DNA of 64,000 nt from Stichopus chloronotus (GCA_021234535.1 CM037842.1:7769845-7833844), one strand, 5' to 3'; counted from the first letter of the stretch, positions 11,451 to 23,500 are shown. Program-made: numbers and translations. The notes: generated by a model not told the origin, from the letters alone.

Positions 11451-12630
11451 ATTATACTCCTTATTATTCAGTAAAGTAATTATGACATTTTACCTTCAAA
11501 GTTAATTAACACTTTCAATTATGCATTTCTACCAAATGGCAACTTTGGAGCAAGTTAAAATGATATGAAATCACAATCTTAAGCATAAATTGATGATACC
11601 ACCTTAATTTCAAGGGTCAAAAAGTCAAAGTTTGCTAAAGTTACATCCAAAAAGTTTCCTTTGTTACATATTCACTTTAAATGCACATAATTTGGCATTA
11701 AAAGAGACTTGCAAATATACAATGTGTTTGTTCTTCTTTTCTGTTCTTTATCGTGTTGCTACGAAACCAGGTATTTTGCATCATCAGCACCGAAGTGCCC
11801 TTGAGAGCAGCCGTTCAGCAAGCTGACTGGGCCAAATGATATTACTTTCACTTTTTGTTCCAACAGTGCATACTGTAACAATATTTGCAAATGAAAAAGG
11901 TCAATGTTTTATGTATTGAAATAACACAAACAGAACTTAACTAAAATAAAAGCTAAATGTAATATTGTTTAGGATTTTAAGATGTATTTAGCCAGTACAT
12001 TTTACTCTGAATGAGTTCTTGAAGATCATGATCAACCAGCATATTGATAATGTAATAATGTATGTACATGTACATCAAAGGTAATTTGTATTTTACTCTA
12101 AAAGGCCATGCTCAAATTAGGAAATAAGTTTTGATGTGTTCAACAGACATGTGCATTACTGTCAGGAAGATCCAGTATGCATGCTGCATTATCATGCTAG
12201 CTCTAAGACTATATACTTAGTGTATTTTATACATAAATTGTAAAAACTATATTTAAAGGAGCATAGGGCATTATAAAATAATCCTATATTTGTTTTTGCT
12301 CTTTCTTTCTTCAAGTTAAGTAGAAGCATACCTACTTAACAGGTTTGTGTTAAAAATGATCTGTTAATGACAATTTTTGTTAGTGAGCACCCCAGTAGAG
12401 GGAAGAAAAACATTAATATTTGAATTTTTTTATGTTGCGGCCCAAACGATAATGTTAATATGAGTATGTCTTTCATGCCTCTCCTTAACTTTGCAGCAAG
12501 AATGTTGTTGGTTGAAAGCCATCAATGTCTACTTCCAGAGTCTAGGTAAACATTGATAACATTTGACCAAACAATAATCCATGTGCAAGTTAGGCAGAGG
12601 CACTAAGAGCTAAAGAGCATAAGGATGCTA
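11451..12630. other. Intergenic, no gene seen
   Basis: AT-rich. A 64-codon plus-strand open frame at 11632-11826 has no splice context or family match. No SIDT-like exon recognised. Confidence 0.45.
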
Positions 12631-12687
12631 TAGTGCCAACAGCTGGTTCTCAATGGCAACATACTGCAGTGGCACTGAATTATTGGT
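12631..12687. repeat. 57-bp direct repeat, left copy
   Basis: Contains 'cagctggttctcaatggcaa' and 'agtggcactg'. Nearly identical to 13306-13363, with a few single-base differences. Confidence 0.9.
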
Positions 12688-13305
12688 GGGTGCTATTGTG
12701 GAATATGGGGGGTTTTAGGGGTTCACAGTCGTGATATGACTGCCCCAGCGACGGATGTTAACGGACGAGAGAGACGTCAGAACGGGAAAATCCAGAAAGA
12801 GATAATTAGCGACTAAAGTTCCATTTTATTCTGATTCGACTGGCACATGAATTAAAACAAGAATTAAATTGACGATGACAAGAAGAGCTGAAGAACGGAG
12901 AGATAACGGAGTCCTACATAGTGTACAGACAGAAACGAAGTGTACGGTGTGATGTCCAGAGAGCCAGTGTCAGCGGCATGGCGAGGTCGACTGATCAACG
13001 CACGCCAAACTGCTAAGGATCATGGGATAGACTGCTGACACTGGCCAATCACAGGTCAAATGGTTGACCTACGTAATTGAGTGGGGCGGTTGCCATCCGT
13101 GATCTACCCAATCACGAAAGGATTGCACAACCTTTCTGAGAACAGGGTCTAACTTTACTATTTTTTAATGTATTGTATTGTCTAATCTGACTGTCTGCAG
13201 GAAATAAAGAAAAAGTTAAACAAATCTGGGGTAAACACCGGAAGACTGAACTTTGTACGACCTTTTGCGCACGGTAGGGTAGAATGACCATCTCTATACA
13301 ACACT
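12688..13305. mobile_element. GC-richer insertion, possible solo LTR or non-autonomous element
   Basis: About 620 bases of clearly higher GC than the flanks, enclosed by the 57-bp direct repeats. It has no coding frame. It contains a perfect 12-bp inverted repeat: gccagtgtcagc at 12963-12974 and gctgacactggc at 13034-13045. An AATAAA occurs near 13203 after 'ctgcag', as would be expected in an LTR or transcribed element. Direct repeats of 57 bp are too long for a target-site duplication, so a segmental duplication is an alternative. Confidence 0.4.
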
Positions 13306-13363
13306 ATAGTGCCTACAGCTGGTTCTCAATGGCAACATACTGTAGTGGCACTGGATGATTGGT
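13306..13363. repeat. 57-bp direct repeat, right copy
   Basis: Right-hand partner of 12631-12687, displaced by 675 bases. Confidence 0.9.
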
Positions 13364-13694
13364 ATATATAGTTGTCATGGTATTTTCACGTACTGTATAT
13401 CTAGGTACTGTAGCGTTTAGCAAGGCATGTTCACCATAAAGCCTAGTGATTTTAATATGATCTTGGTGGATTTGAAAAGATTATATCTCTCAGTTTGGTC
13501 CTCTGAGATGAGAAAGTACATTTTTTGTCAAAAAAAAAAGTACAATGCCGGAGATTAATAAGAATCAGGAGATATGGACAGGTAAACGGTTTTTCAAGGA
13601 TATAAAAAAGGTGTCACTAAAGATCTAAAAAATTGTTAGAAGATATGTCCGCAAATTTTCAGCAAATTGGTACAGCTGCAGTAAGAGCAACAGG
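13364..13694. other. Intergenic spacer next to a LINE
   Basis: No coding sequence seen. The LINE homology on the minus strand ends near 13695; the tail of that element is not recognisable here. Confidence 0.5.
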
Positions 13695-15425
13695 TCAAAG
13701 GTCATTCAGACAAGTTATTGCACTTTTTTTAGGCACAGGTATGATACAAGTATGCTTCCAATAATTAGGGATATATTTACCTTTAAAAGACAAATTGAAA
13801 ATGACGGTAAAATTTCCAGACAATTGAATTGCACAATGTTTTAAGACTTTACCTGAGAGCTTATCAGGTCCAGCTGCTTTGGAAATATTAAGGCTGTAAA
13901 AACACTTAATAACCTCGCTTTCACTCACTTTTAAGTCAAGTTCAGAATCAGAAAGCAAGTTAAGCAAGCTTGGGCAGAGAAATGATCATCAAACCGGTTG
14001 TAGAATTTGTTCAGGTCATTGGCATAATCACCATTAACACAAGGCAAAGAACAAGAATTTTTATCATTTATATGCCCACTCATCAGACTCATACCTTCCC
14101 TGACCTGTCTTAAGTTATTTTCTGGAAAATGTTTTTCAATTTTTTGATGATAAGCAGATTTCTCTTCACGAATGACCATTTTTAACTCACTTTGAAACCC
14201 GGCTTTTTAAACCTTCTTCATCCCCTTTTCCAAAGAGTAGTTTCATTCTGTTTATAACTTCTGAAACTCTTTTTGTGATCCATGACCTTTTTAATAGGAA
14301 TACTAAGTTCCACACAAAAGTTGATATAACCACTAACAGTTTCAGTTAATTCATTGACGGAGGTTGTCAGCAGCACCAACAAAAACATTCCAGTCTATTG
14401 TGGTAAACCTGATTTCAAGTCATCCAAGGCATCAGAATTCCATGGCTGTACACTGATTGTCTTGGGATTCTGGCATTGCACAACAGGTCTGTATTTTGGT
14501 ACCAGATGAACAAGGTTGTGATCAGCATCCCCTAAAGGCCATAGTTGAAAAGATGTGTAGGCATTCTTGGTATTTGTATACATCAGATTGAGGGTAGCAT
14601 CTCCTCTTGTTGGGCATGTTACATGCTGATACCTGTAGTAATGGGTACTGGTCTTTTTGAGATTGCAATGATTAAAGTCCCCATTAAGGATTACAAATGA
14701 GTCTGGTGATTTACTCTCCAGGTCGTGAATAACATCAGCCAATTAAAGTGCAGCTGCTTTTGCTAGGGAACGGTTTGGGACATACGCAGCACAAATAATG
14801 ACATGTGAGAATTCACGAGGAAGATAATAAGGCCTTAGGCTGACAGTTAATATTTCGATGTTTGCAGAGCATTTATGACTTTTAATTACTGCATTGTTTG
14901 GATGGCACCTCCTCTCATTCACGTACACACAAACGCCCCCTCCCTTTCCTTTTCCTGAATCGATTGTCCGATCACAATGCAATAAATGAAAACCGTCAAC
15001 TTTTGCATGGGCATCACCATGGCAATCAGTATGCCATGTTTTAGTGAAAGACAATAGACTGACATTCCAAATTGTGATAAATATTTAATGTTGCTACAAA
15101 GTTCATCCATCTTATTATTCAATGATTGTACATTACCCATGATTATAGATGCCACAAATGGCTTGTGTTTTTGCCTACGCATCCTTTTCTTAATTCCACC
15201 CGCCTTTCCTCCTTTCCTTCTACGAGGCTCCTTTGGAATGTTTGTACTATCCATGTTAGGCCTAGTGTTACCTGCGTGTACAGATTGTCCATGAGGAAGC
15301 GACAGTGACTGAGTAGGCGTATAGGCTATTCTTGTAGGTGATATTACTTCGTTGTTTTCTCCAAAACCAAAACAGTTTGTAACCAATAAGATTAACGCAC
15401 AAATTGTCCACAAATTCATATCCAC
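13695..15425 (-). mobile_element. CR1-like LINE fragment: endonuclease and start of reverse transcriptase, decayed
   Basis: The minus strand encodes, in broken frames, the N-terminal part of a non-LTR retrotransposon polyprotein. About 15250-15060 holds GNVQSLNNKMDEL, the usual start of an APE-type endonuclease. After a frameshift come TKTWHTD, KGGGVCVYVNERR, VILNGDFNHCNL (catalytic GDFN) and DADHNLVHLVP (SDH-type motif). After more stops come AAGPDKLSGKVLKHC and CIIPVPKK, the first RT blocks. The catalytic YADD box and everything after it are absent, so the copy is 3' truncated or rearranged. The most upstream frame begins MDMNLWTICALILLVTNC. It has at least three frame breaks and is inactive. 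The motif set fits the CR1/Rex1 side of the CR1-L2-Jockey group; an exact family needs a search. Confidence 0.9.
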
Positions 15426-15933
15426 GATGGAAACACCAAAACATGTAAAAAGACTAAGAACACAACAAAAATGACAAAGGGACGGACAGAAGTGCGAGTT
15501 GTGTCACCACTGGGATAGAGCCACCATACCCATTGCAGGTAGAAAGGAAAATGTAGCAACGTTAACTACTGTAGGGCCAAGACTTGTGCTATTCTGCTCA
15601 CATGTTCATGCATTTCAATAAGGTATCTTTATTTATATGAGATCCTGATATATGTGAGTTAGTGTTATACATGGAGGCCAGATGGCTGAAAGCTTGTAAT
15701 AAACTTTAAATCAGACATTTCAAACAACATCCATGTAATTTCTCCAAGTCTGTCGAGTATATAATGAATGAGAACCGAACATGTTCTGGACAAATGGGAA
15801 AATTTCTCTCTTTAATATATACATTATAAAAAGATATACGACAGTTGACATATGTCACTTCTATGACTGAATTAAAGACAGTTATTAGCTTGAAGGAGGG
15901 CACACTAGGGGTAGACTTTAGCTCCCATGGAAG
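15426..15933. other. Junction between two LINE fragments
   Basis: Likely 5' UTR of the minus-strand LINE at its left end, then unassigned sequence. No separate gene seen. Confidence 0.5.
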
Positions 15934-17820
15934 ATGACTTCACAAGCAGATGGTGCGGGGAAAGAGGGAGTAGATATAAGGTTAAGACAGGCTAAGAGAG
16001 ATTATTTCAAAAATGCTACTTCAAAGAAAAAAGGTGATACAAAAGAAATTTGGCAAATTCTAAGAAGCATACAGTCAATTAAGTTTATAATACAGCGCAG
16101 TCACCATCAATCTTCCCTATGCTGACGGGAAAGATATTGGTAATGTAAATGACATAGCAAATGTTTTTAACTCTTTTTTCACTTCTGACTCCAAGAAGTA
16201 CTTTACACGGGAAAATAATTGCAATAATGACAGTCTTGAATCCTTAAAGCACTACCTGTCATACAAATTTCCACCTGATTGTTTCTTCGAAATCCCTATC
16301 GTATCTGAAGAATTGGTTTCAAGTATTTAAACACTGTTGACACAAAAAAGGCGACAGGTATTGATGGAATAAGTGCCTACATTCTTAAATTGTGTGTGAC
16401 TTGTATAGTCCCGAGTCTCACCCATATACTTAATCTAAGTATCAGTCAAAACGTTTTTCCAACCCGATGGAAACTAGCAAAAGTAGTGCTTATTTATAAA
16501 AGTGGGTCAAGTCTAGATGTAGGCAACTATAGACCAATCTCTGTAGTGCCGATTGTTTCCAAAATTCTAGAAAAGCACGTTCACATAGCCTTTTATGATT
16601 TTATAGGGAGATTGCAACTTCTCAGAGTCGCAGAGTCTGGTTTCCGAGCAAAGCACTCATGTGAAACCGCCTCACTATAGATGATAGACAAATTGTTTAA
16701 AGTCATTGATGATGGTGAAATGATAGGTTCTATCCTTCTAGACTTACAAAAGGCATTTGATCTTGTAAACCATGATATTTTACTTAAGAAATTATATTTG
16801 TATCACTGTTCCAAGAACGCTATTTATTGGTTTCAATCATACTTATCCGACAGGAAGCAATGTGTCCACTTAAATGGAACGTACTCAAATCCTTTGCCAG
16901 TTGTAAGCGGTGTACCTCAGGGGTCAATAATGGCCCACTTTTGTTCCTTATTTACATCAATGATTTTGACTTATGTCTTTCACACTGTTCAGCTGACATG
17001 TATGCTGATGACACAACTTTCCATGTTTCTGGTAAGAGTACTGAAGAACTATCAATAAAGTTAAGCGAGGATCTAAAAATATTTGTAAATGGTGCAATGA
17101 TAACAAAATGGTAGTAAATATAGACAAAACAAAGAGCATATTGATATGCTCTAAACAGAGGCAGTACACCCTCTCCGAAGCAGACTCCCTGAATGTTTCT
17201 CTTGATGACAACAGACTAAAGAATGCCCAGCAGGAGAAGTTACTGGGAGTCAGGTTAGATCCAAATTTGAGGTGGAAACAACAAATCGATTATGGGTCTA
17301 AAATTTTAAGTACTCGTCTAGCATTATTAAGAAGGATCAAGCAATTTATTGACGTACCCTCAAGGATAATATTTTGTAATGGATATATTTTACCCTTTTT
17401 TAACTACTGTAACCTTGTATGGAGTCCATAATGAGAATACAAAAGCTTCTAAACAGTGCTGCCCAAATAATACTTGATGCCACATATGAAGAGAGATCCA
17501 AAGACCTTTTTAATAAACTAGGATGGACCACATTTTTACAAAGTGTAAAGGAAAAGCATCTGGTTATGGTATATAAATCTCTTAATGGCCATACCCCTTC
17601 TCACATGAGAGATATGTTTCAGTATACACACTCTCACATTCATGACCATGGCCTACGGTCAACGTCCTCGCAAACTTTATAGATATCAGGTGGCAGAACT
17701 GATTTTAATAACAAAAGGTTCTCTTATATTGCTGCAAAAGAATGGAACAATCTTCCCAGTATCATTAAGAGTGCTACTAATCTAAATCATTTTAAAGCTC
17801 TTATAAAGGAAACTTCATGA
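15934..17820 (+). mobile_element. L2/CR1-like LINE reverse transcriptase, 5' truncated and broken
   Basis: The plus strand carries the pre-RT linker (RLRQAKRDYFKNATSKKKGD), then RT blocks: KKATGIDGISAYIL, GNYRPISVVPIVSKILEK, SGFRAKHSCETA, LDLQKAFDLVNHDILLKKL, VVSGVPQGS, a frameshift, YADDTTFHVSGKS (catalytic box), NIDKTKSI and EKLLGVRLD. The C-terminal 'thumb' region follows, ending AAKEWNNLPSIIKS and a TGA at 17818-17820. There is no endonuclease. Stops occur at about 16328 and 16678 and frameshifts near 16930, 17100 and 17430, so the copy is dead. It overlaps the minus-strand LINE in RT content but differs in sequence, so it is a different family. Confidence 0.92.
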
Positions 17821-18396
17821 AATTCTTACTGACCGTTTACTGTCTTAGTTTTATGTACCTCTTTATGATTCACGTAGTTCTTATTGTATGTTTGGAAGTT
17901 CTCTCTTATCAATTCTTGTGAACTTTTTCCTTGTCTTATGCTGTTGTATATATTTGCCTTCTTTAGTATCTTTTACATTTCATATAACTGGTTTATATTT
18001 ATTTGTCTTAAATATGAACTGTTTTGTGATTTCCTTTTATTTTTATGATAACCTTTTATAGTTTACACGGCTTTCTTTGGTATGCTTGGAAGTCCCCCCT
18101 TTTTTTTCACCTTTTTTGTACTTTAATCTTTTTCCATGTCCCATGCTGTTGTATATATCGATCCTTTTTTTTGTTTTTCTCACGTTTCATTTAATTTTCC
18201 TTCTACAACCGGGTTTATATTTATATGTCACAATTATGAATTGTTTTATATTTCTTTTATTTATTTTATTACTTTTCTAACTTTTGATGTCTCTTACATT
18301 GTACAGAGGGCCTCGGGAAGGTTAGCTTTGGCTGAGTCCTACCCTCTTTCATAAAGTTTAAATAAAATAAAAATAAATAAAATAAAATAAATAAAC
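17821..18396 (+). repeat. LINE 3' UTR with internal duplication and (AAATA)n tail
   Basis: T-rich 3' UTR of the plus-strand LINE. Two diverged copies of a roughly 200-base block follow each other (about 17875-18060 and 18075-18275). Both contain 'atgctgttgtatatat', 'gtttatatttat' and 'gaactgttttgtg' or 'gaattgttttata'. The element ends with 'gagggcctcgggaaggttag' and an (AAATA)-type tail at 18359-18396, which marks its 3' end. Confidence 0.8.
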
Positions 18397-20417
18397 TACA
18401 ACAACAGTCTTTATTTAATAATTGGCTTATGTAGTTTTAATAGAGCCTGAGTGGGTCTGGTATGCCAGGTCTTACTTACGGTAAGCGGGTGGAAAGCATT
18501 CCTTTGTACAAAACCATGCATGGCTTTTTTTGAGTAAAGTAATTTGATGAGATTTTGACCTGTGTAAGTCAAGCTTATCCCAATTCAGTTCCTTCAACAT
18601 GCTTTTCACACTGCTCGTGTGGCAGTAGTCGGTTGTAACAAAGTGTGCAGCATGACATTGTACTCTTTAATAGAATTTTAATATAAGTAAAGCAACAGGG
18701 ATCCCAAGGCACACTCCAACTACAGTGGAACCACAGACTTTTAAGCAATTTCTTTGATGGAAGGAGAAAAAAATTCCACAAGTTCCTAATTTCCAGCAGA
18801 TCCAGCCCAACTAATCTAAATGTGAAAAAGTTGTTGTGACTAGCTTTGGTAAGCATCATACTCTTACTTCCTGCTCTAATTTTGGTAAGTTTAATGACCT
18901 TGTGGCTCCACAGATCATTTCATATTTTTGAGAATTTATCATTTGGTCAAGCATAGAATAGGCTAAGACAACTGATTTGATAATCAGCGCATTAACAGGT
19001 ATTGTACTAATACTATGGTAATGATCAAGTCTGAGAACTAAATGTGAGAATAATAACATAGGCAAGGGCAGTGACACTTCAGTTTAAGTCCTTGGTTGCT
19101 GTTTTATGAAGTTAATTGGATGAAACTTGCGAGTGAAATGGTGAGGAATAATTATCAAATGGATGATTCTTGTTTATGAATTTTGGTAAAACAAAGTGTG
19201 AGGCACTTATCTAAAGGATATGGGATTTATATTTCAGTTATATTTTATTCAGTTGTAGTATGCTATCTTAAAAAAGTTTTCACAGTAGTCACATACATTC
19301 TATGTCTATATTCTATATCTCATGATTGTAACTCATACAGAGCTACAGGGATCACTATGCATGAAAGAATATTAAAAGAATAATTGATACAAACTGACCT
19401 ATTGAAATAACTTTATTCAAAATACCACTGTGGAATTACATGAACCAACAGTGTGGGATGATACTTTCAGTTTTAACAAAGACAACTGAGTAACAGACAT
19501 TTATCTATTGTCTGAGGTTATAAAGAATGGCTTTTTAAAATTCTAGCTCAAGAGGAATGAAAGCAATCCGTTAGTTTCACTTTAGGGTTGATAAATTTAC
19601 ATTAACACGGTTCTAAACTTTTGTCTTTCATACAACCAAAATGAGTCACTACCTTCACTCACACACCAACTTGGCTTATTTAATTTGTGATGAAACTTAC
19701 TCATTGTTGCTGAATATGGCTTTCACATTATCTATGTCAGTATTCTGCATTTACTTAAAATAGGTAGATAAAATCATTCTTACTGTTGATTTGGTTACAA
19801 TTTAGCCTATAATATAGTTGCTAACATACAGTAGGTAAGTAGCACCATAATAGTTACAATACCATATAGTTAGGTACTAATGCAGGATCTGCTGTTTGAA
19901 TGCAAAAATATAAGCCTTTGTCTTTTCTCATTCTCTTCCATTTGATACCACCCTGGAAAACAGCACCTATGCCAGATTTTTTTTGAAGAAATTTTATTCA
20001 TTAGAGTATTAATAACTGTAGAAAGAAGAGTGATTTAGTTTTTTAGCTTGAAAGTTAGTGAAACAGGGCCCTGTGGTGAGTGTACAGCACTTCTGTGAAA
20101 ATAACCAACTCCTATGTGAACAATCAGGCTACTTCTGGACAACGAAACCTCGGTATGGTAGTTTCTATAGCCTTTTACAACTGTAAGAAGCATAGCCAGT
20201 ACTTTGGTGTGCCTTTGAAAATGCAGTAATAACGGCACATCCTCCTGCAACATGATACAGTAGTTCAATGGCAGATGTACTAACCTCTTCAACTTGCATA
20301 ATTACACTACCATATAGTTATGAACATACAGTAAGGTACAATAGGTCACTGAAGGATATGTACTCACCACTTAATTACAATTCCATATAGTTATTAACAA
20401 GTAGAAGTTCTACTCAC
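18397..20417. other. Region 3' of the last visible SIDT exon, no further exon found
   Basis: By position this should contain the next SIDT exons (V-F-G-K region, then TM7-11). I see no match to the conserved blocks. A minus-strand frame at about 18680-18810 reads CGSTVVGVCLGIPVALLI before a stop and is hydrophobic, but it has no family match and I do not call it. Confidence 0.45.
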
Positions 20418-20554
20418 CACTCCAAGCATACCAAGGAATATGGTGACAGCAAACACAAAGAATGCTCTGTAAGACTCAGGATTAATATCTGGGTGCCTCT
20501 GTTGGTAAAGCTTCAACATACACAGACAAGCAATAATGTACATGAATGATGTAT
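20418..20554 (-). CDS. SIDT1/2: SIDT exon: TM5 to TM6
   Basis: Acceptor 'ttcttatcag', donor GTG|GTGAGTAG. Begins by completing the Asp codon split with the previous exon (F-Q-F-D), then [24 protein letters not shown] (highly conserved in the family) and [14 protein letters not shown]. Phase 1 in, phase 0 out. The Asp is one of the residues of the CREST metal site. This is the last exon I can identify; the next should begin with the V-F-G-K block. Confidence 0.92.
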
Positions 20555-23500
20555 CTGATAAGAAAATGAATAAAAAAAAACAGAATATGAATAATTACAA
20601 ATGAAACTCAAACAAATACAAACATTGATGACTTAAAAAGTGACTGATTATATGAAAGGGATCATGGTTTTAATGATTTTTAATATCATAAGAGAAATTT
20701 ACGACATGACTGTGGCCAGACTTAATCATTTAGCATATTGATCAGTGGAGTATATAATGAAAGGAAAAGACTCAATATTTACCTGGAAAGATCGATGAGA
20801 TATAAGAACAGACTTAATAATTAAGTAGAAAGATTTGTAAGACATATGATTAAGAACAGACTCATGCAATGATTTAGCATAAAGCTCAGTGGACTATATC
20901 ATTAAAAACAAGGATTAACCAATTCAGTCCTGTATGTTTCAAACAACATATTCAATTGTTGCATTCTGCTATAATCATCATTTGGTTTTGTATGATATAA
21001 ACAAAGATGAAAAGAAAAAGACAATTTTGCATATACATTAGACCGAGTGATTACTGGTCGAGTGTTGACTGGCTGAGTGATTACTGACCGAATGTTTATA
21101 GACCACGTAATTATTGTTAAACTGATGATGGTCACTTGTCTTACCTCTTCTAATTTGTTTTTTCATTTGGTAATTGCAGAACATGACTGCATCACAGAAG
21201 GAACAACAGATAATTACTGACTACTTTTAGATCACTGTTATAAAGTTCTGCTGGCCGTGATTCTGCAGTGTTGAAACATACATAAACAAAGCTAACAAAC
21301 TCCTTTCTTCTAGTGATCTCTTCTTATAGTCTGAAGGAAACCTATTTTTGAGCTGGGACCACCACATTAAAATATGGATGAGTACTTGAACCTCTTAAAA
21401 ACCTAATGGAAGCCCTGGCAGTTGTTGGCTGCTGATCAGATAGCAAATACTTCTATCTCAAAATCCGCCAATATCCCATCTAATCCGATATTTTTGATGT
21501 TGATGATTTATGTTTCACAGTGTAATTTAACATTTCATATACATCAAGAGCCATATATCTATGCATGAACATCGTGTATAAGATGTTTTTAAAGTCAGTT
21601 ATGCATCCTTTTGATACCTTTCTGCAATGAATTGCATTTCTTTTTTAGGCTCAAGCTTCAGCAACTGCAAAATCATCCCAAATTTTAAATGCAGAGGACA
21701 ATGCGCCCTTGTGAATGACAGCAGAGCTCCGGTGCTCACAAGGTGTCTGTTTTTACCTGAGTTTTCAGATGGGAAAGAGCCCACATGGGGGTATTCCCCA
21801 ATGCCTACCCTGGTGAATGGATCAATATCTCCAGTGCAAACAATATTTAGGTTACTATGCTTTGGCCAACATCAGCATGTCACTGATCCAATAGGTTTCC
21901 AATAGCGGTAAACATTACCCTAATCAGATTGATCCCTCACATTCCATGAATTAGCATTAAGAGTAAAAACAAGCATATCGTCAGATTGACATCCTTACTA
22001 GTTTATCATAAGAAAAACAGAACTACATGAATGTGAATATCTATCAGGGGAGACAAAAAAAAAACCTCTCTCAAATGTTCTGCATCTCTGGTCAGAGTAT
22101 ATCCACATCATCCTGATTTTAACCTCTTTGTATTTTACCATTCTAGAATCAGGAAAAGGAAAAAAGTCTTTCAATATTTAAATGAAGTCAGCTTGGATGA
22201 CATAATCTCGTAACTTATTACCTACAGATATGGGTTAATTCAATATTCTAATACAAAAACATGGAATAAGAAACATGATATTTCCTCACCAAATTGAAAG
22301 TTTGTATTATTTGGACAAACATGATAGCATCCACTCATGATTCCTTCTACAATCAATGCCAATGCCAGGGAATAGAAAAGACTGTAATGCTTGGGTATAC
22401 CAGTAGCCTAGAAACAAACAAAGAAAGAACAAGAGTGTAGCCTAGAAACAAACAAAGAACAAGAGAGTAGCCTAGAAACAAAGACAGAAAGAACAAGAGA
22501 GTAGCCTAGAAACAAAGACAGAAAGAACAAGAGAGTAGCCTAGAAACAAAGAAAGAAAGAACAAGAGAGTAGCCCAGAAACAAAGAAAGAAAGAACAAGA
22601 GAGTAGCCTAGAAACAAAGAAAGGACAAGAGAGTAGCCTAGAAACAAAGAAAGAAAGGACAAGAGAGTAGCCTAGGAACAAAGAAAGAAAGAACAAGAGA
22701 GTAGCCTAGAAACAAAGAAAGAAAGAACAAGAGAGTAGCCTAGAAACAAAGAAAGAAAGAACAAGAGAGTACCCTAAAGTAAGCACTGCAGGGATTCCTT
22801 CTGCAGATGTACAATAATGTAAGTTATGAAGGAAAAGGAAGAATTTTGAAATTATCTAGTACAATAGCCCATATGGCCAATGTCTGACCAGGAACCCTCA
22901 TATCCTGAACATCCCACAGTTTAAACCTTCCACTTTTGTAATATAAAATTTGCAGAAAAAGAAACACATTTTTTAATACAAAATGGCCCATATGGTTCAT
23001 TTTGGACCCCAAACATGACAATCATCCAGATGGAACCACTCCACCATTACTAATATGACCAACCATCAACAGTGGTACATGCAGTATGTAAGAAAAGAAG
23101 TATTTTGCATGGTTTCATAAAATGGCCACAGGTATCTTCCACCAACAGTCACTTAATACTTAAACACTACTGTACATTAGCAAACTTCTCTGCACTACAC
23201 ACAGTCATTGTCCTCCAGAATAATACACAAAAGTGATTTTTATCAGTTTAGAAATTATTTCGCGTTCACCAATACACTTTAAAACGCCATTTTGAAACTT
23301 TCGGGTGCAAAACCGCACGCCGTCCCCTTGTTTTTTGGGATGCTGACATTTGCACACCAAAACTAATAATGTTGTGTATAGTGAGTTTATTACTGGCATC
23401 CATATCTATGCTAACATATAGATACAACAAACTGATCAAGGTTCTATTTACAAACATGAGGTCAGAAAAATCTAACTAAACTAGTTGTTACTGAGTACAG

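Noticed and set aside
13695..18396. Twin-priming inversion of a single LINE
   Set aside because: Both fragments contain the early RT region but with different sequences (CIIPVPKK versus VVLIYKSGSS), so they are two families, not one inverted copy.
18575..18859. Minus-strand frames, one reading CGSTVVGVCLGIPVALLI, as a candidate missing SIDT exon
   Set aside because: Does not match any conserved SIDT C-terminal block and ends in a stop at the wrong place.
21627..21905. 92-codon plus-strand frame
   Set aside because: No homologue recognised, no convincing acceptor or donor, and it lies inside a SIDT intron; possibly a mobile-element relic.
22472..22696. Minus-strand frame of hydrophobic repeats ([14 protein letters not shown] type)
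   Set aside because: Pure translation of the 34-bp splice-site minisatellite.
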